Shown here piece by piece: positions 63,147 to 64,000 of a DNA stretch of 64,000 bases. Numbering within the stretch: position 1 is the stretch's first letter; the number at the start of each line of letters is the position of its first letter. A program made the position numbers and the translations under genes. The notes below the pieces were generated by a model, which did no database searches, was not told where the DNA came from, and saw only the letters and a program-made list of their open reading frames with translations. Source of the stretch: Aliivibrio sp. S4MY1 (GTDB taxonomy: Bacteria > Pseudomonadota > Gammaproteobacteria > Enterobacterales > Vibrionaceae); assembly GCF_028765545.1 (NCBI RefSeq), contig NZ_JARACP010000013.1, forward strand, positions 39,623-103,622. The letters run 5' to 3'.

Positions 63147-63189
63147 ATTTAACGCTGGCTGCGCAGCGCTTAATCCTTATTTGTTAAGT
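63147..63189 (-). other. Possible short attC after the HNH gene
   Basis: On the minus strand ACTTAAC (63189-63183, fits RYYYAAC) overlaps the HNH stop, and GTTAAAT (63153-63147, fits GTTRRRY) closes a 43-bp segment with a GCGCTGCGCAGC core. It is shorter than known attC sites, so it may be a remnant altered by the adjacent IS91-type insertion. Confidence 0.35.
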
Positions 63190-63983
63190 TACAATTTCCC
63201 ATGATTTTGGGCTTTCCATACCAAACTACTCAGCGAGTGTTCTAATACAGGAATTTCTCGGAAATCACAGAATGGTACAGACAACGAGTTAAACACACCC
63301 GTAATTTGTGCTGGTTCTCTATGAGTACGTACCGCATGCAAACCATTTTCAGCACTAAAGCGAATGACTATAAAAAAGCCTTCGATCATGAAGTAATAGT
63401 ACATACCCTCAGCTTCAGTCTCTCCACGATAGACATTGAGGTTGAGGATTAAGCTTTTAATTGATTTAGTATCAAATATGCTCTGTTTGTCTGTGATCCT
63501 ATACATTGAGACTCTTACGAAATGATCTAATTTCAAAGAAACTCCCAGCTTAATGCTGCCACTGTATATGCATTGTCTTAACTTTTCGTTGAAGTCATCG
63601 CCTAGATCTATGCCTTGAAATTGATCAAGCGAACTAATAGAAGCACGCCAAAGAATACTGATTACATAAATGTAAAACCTATCGTATTTAAAGTTATCCA
63701 ATATGACTGCTTGGGAAGTTTTCTTCACTGGAAACTTCCCCGTTAAAAAGCTATCCGAATACCTTTCATACCTATCATTTAATAACTCGTTTTCGCAAGA
63801 GCTACAGAATAGAGGTTCTTTGGGATCACAGTTGCTCAAATCAGGAGCTGTCGATTCATCGATAGTCACAGCGACTAGCTGTGATTTTCCAGAACGCTTT
63901 CTTCGACGATATATGGCTCGCGGGATAATATGCGATTCTCTTAAAGGCTTTGGTTTCAAACAAAGCTTACAAACTGTAGTCAT
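63189..63983 (-). CDS. HNH-type zinc-finger protein of unknown role (cassette gene)
   Basis: The 264 residues start with a CxxC...CxxC zinc motif: CKLCLKPKPLRESHIIP, then LFCSSCENELL. The SHIIP histidine fits an HNH-endonuclease-like fold. The remaining 190 residues are a mixed domain without named motifs. Such proteins occur in integron cassettes and phage-defence islands, so a nuclease or defence role is possible but unproven. AAGAGG precedes the ATG at 63983. It is the last complete gene in the window. Confidence 0.65.
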   Translation of the reverse strand: MTTVCKLCLKPKPLRESHIIPRAIYRRRKRSGKSQLVAVTIDESTAPDLSNCDPKEPLFCSSCENELLNDRYERYSDSFLTGKFPVKKTSQAVILDNFKYDRFYIYVISILWRASISSLDQFQGIDLGDDFNEKLRQCIYSGSIKLGVSLKLDHFVRVSMYRITDKQSIFDTKSIKSLILNLNVYRGETEAEGMYYYFMIEGFFIVIRFSAENGLHAVRTHREPAQITGVFNSLSVPFCDFREIPVLEHSLSSLVWKAQNHGKL

Positions 63984-64000
63984 TATTACCTCTTGGAACT

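Noticed and set aside
1..64000. FtsK-orienting KOPS motifs (GGGNAGGG) pointing to dif
   Set aside because: Only near matches (for example around 3834 and 4675) were seen by eye, not enough to claim polarity.
1..64000. CRISPR arrays, rRNA and tRNA genes
   Set aside because: No regularly spaced direct repeats and no rRNA or tRNA-like sequence were noticed.

Overview
The window is chromosomal DNA from a low-GC marine gammaproteobacterium of the Vibrionaceae, most likely Aliivibrio (Vibrio) fischeri or a close relative. The protein sequences and the gene order (pepN, DUF2835, gdhB, pyrD, zapC, rlmL, uup, DUF3466, rmf, fabA, Lon-like, matP, then nosP/kinase, ccoNOQP, fnr, uspE, ttcA, potABCD) follow the Vibrio chromosome 1 terminus region. 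No rRNA, tRNA or CRISPR was seen.

The most informative feature is that this is the replication terminus. A 28-bp dif site (XerC/XerD resolution site) lies at 18528-18555. Four perfect matS sites (GTGACRNYGTCAC) lie to its right, and four one-mismatch versions (GTTACRNYGTCAC) lie to its left, one of them just upstream of matP itself. So the window holds dif, the Ter macrodomain sites and the gene for the Ter organiser.

Layout. 1-17.7 kb: housekeeping genes, mostly on the + strand, for peptide and amino-acid breakdown (pepN, gdhB), pyrimidine synthesis (pyrD, with a promoter and leader resembling CTP-controlled start switching), division (zapC), ribosome maturation and protection (rlmL, uup, rmf), unsaturated fatty acid synthesis (fabA, with FabR and FadR sites) and chromosome organisation (matP). 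17.7-22.6 kb: a lipoprotein, dif, and a NosP-like FIST sensor with a hybrid histidine kinase. 22.8-32.9 kb: a respiration block: cbb3 oxidase ccoNOQP, assembly genes fixH, ccoI and ccoS, a TauE-like protein, fnr with an FNR-type box, uspE and ttcA. 33-44 kb: exported and membrane proteins, a spermidine/norspermidine-type ABC importer potABC with two tandem binding proteins, a sirtuin, a LysR regulator and a nucleoside transporter. 44-58.6 kb: mostly minus-strand accessory genes (Qnr pentapeptide protein, PACE efflux, two hexapeptide acetyltransferases, lytic transglycosylase, VRR-NUC-like protein, RidA, PhnA/YjdM, diguanylate cyclase).

59.2-64 kb: a small integron-type cassette array without an integrase in view. 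VCR-like attC sites on the minus strand flank two toxin-antitoxin pairs, an acetyltransferase, a frameshifted acetyltransferase pseudogene, a collapsed IS91-type remnant and an HNH-type zinc-finger protein. No wholly new system can be demonstrated from sequence alone. The best leads are the asymmetric matS set around dif, the matS-like site at matP, the palindrome before ccoN, the potC/potD terminator and the orphan cassette array.
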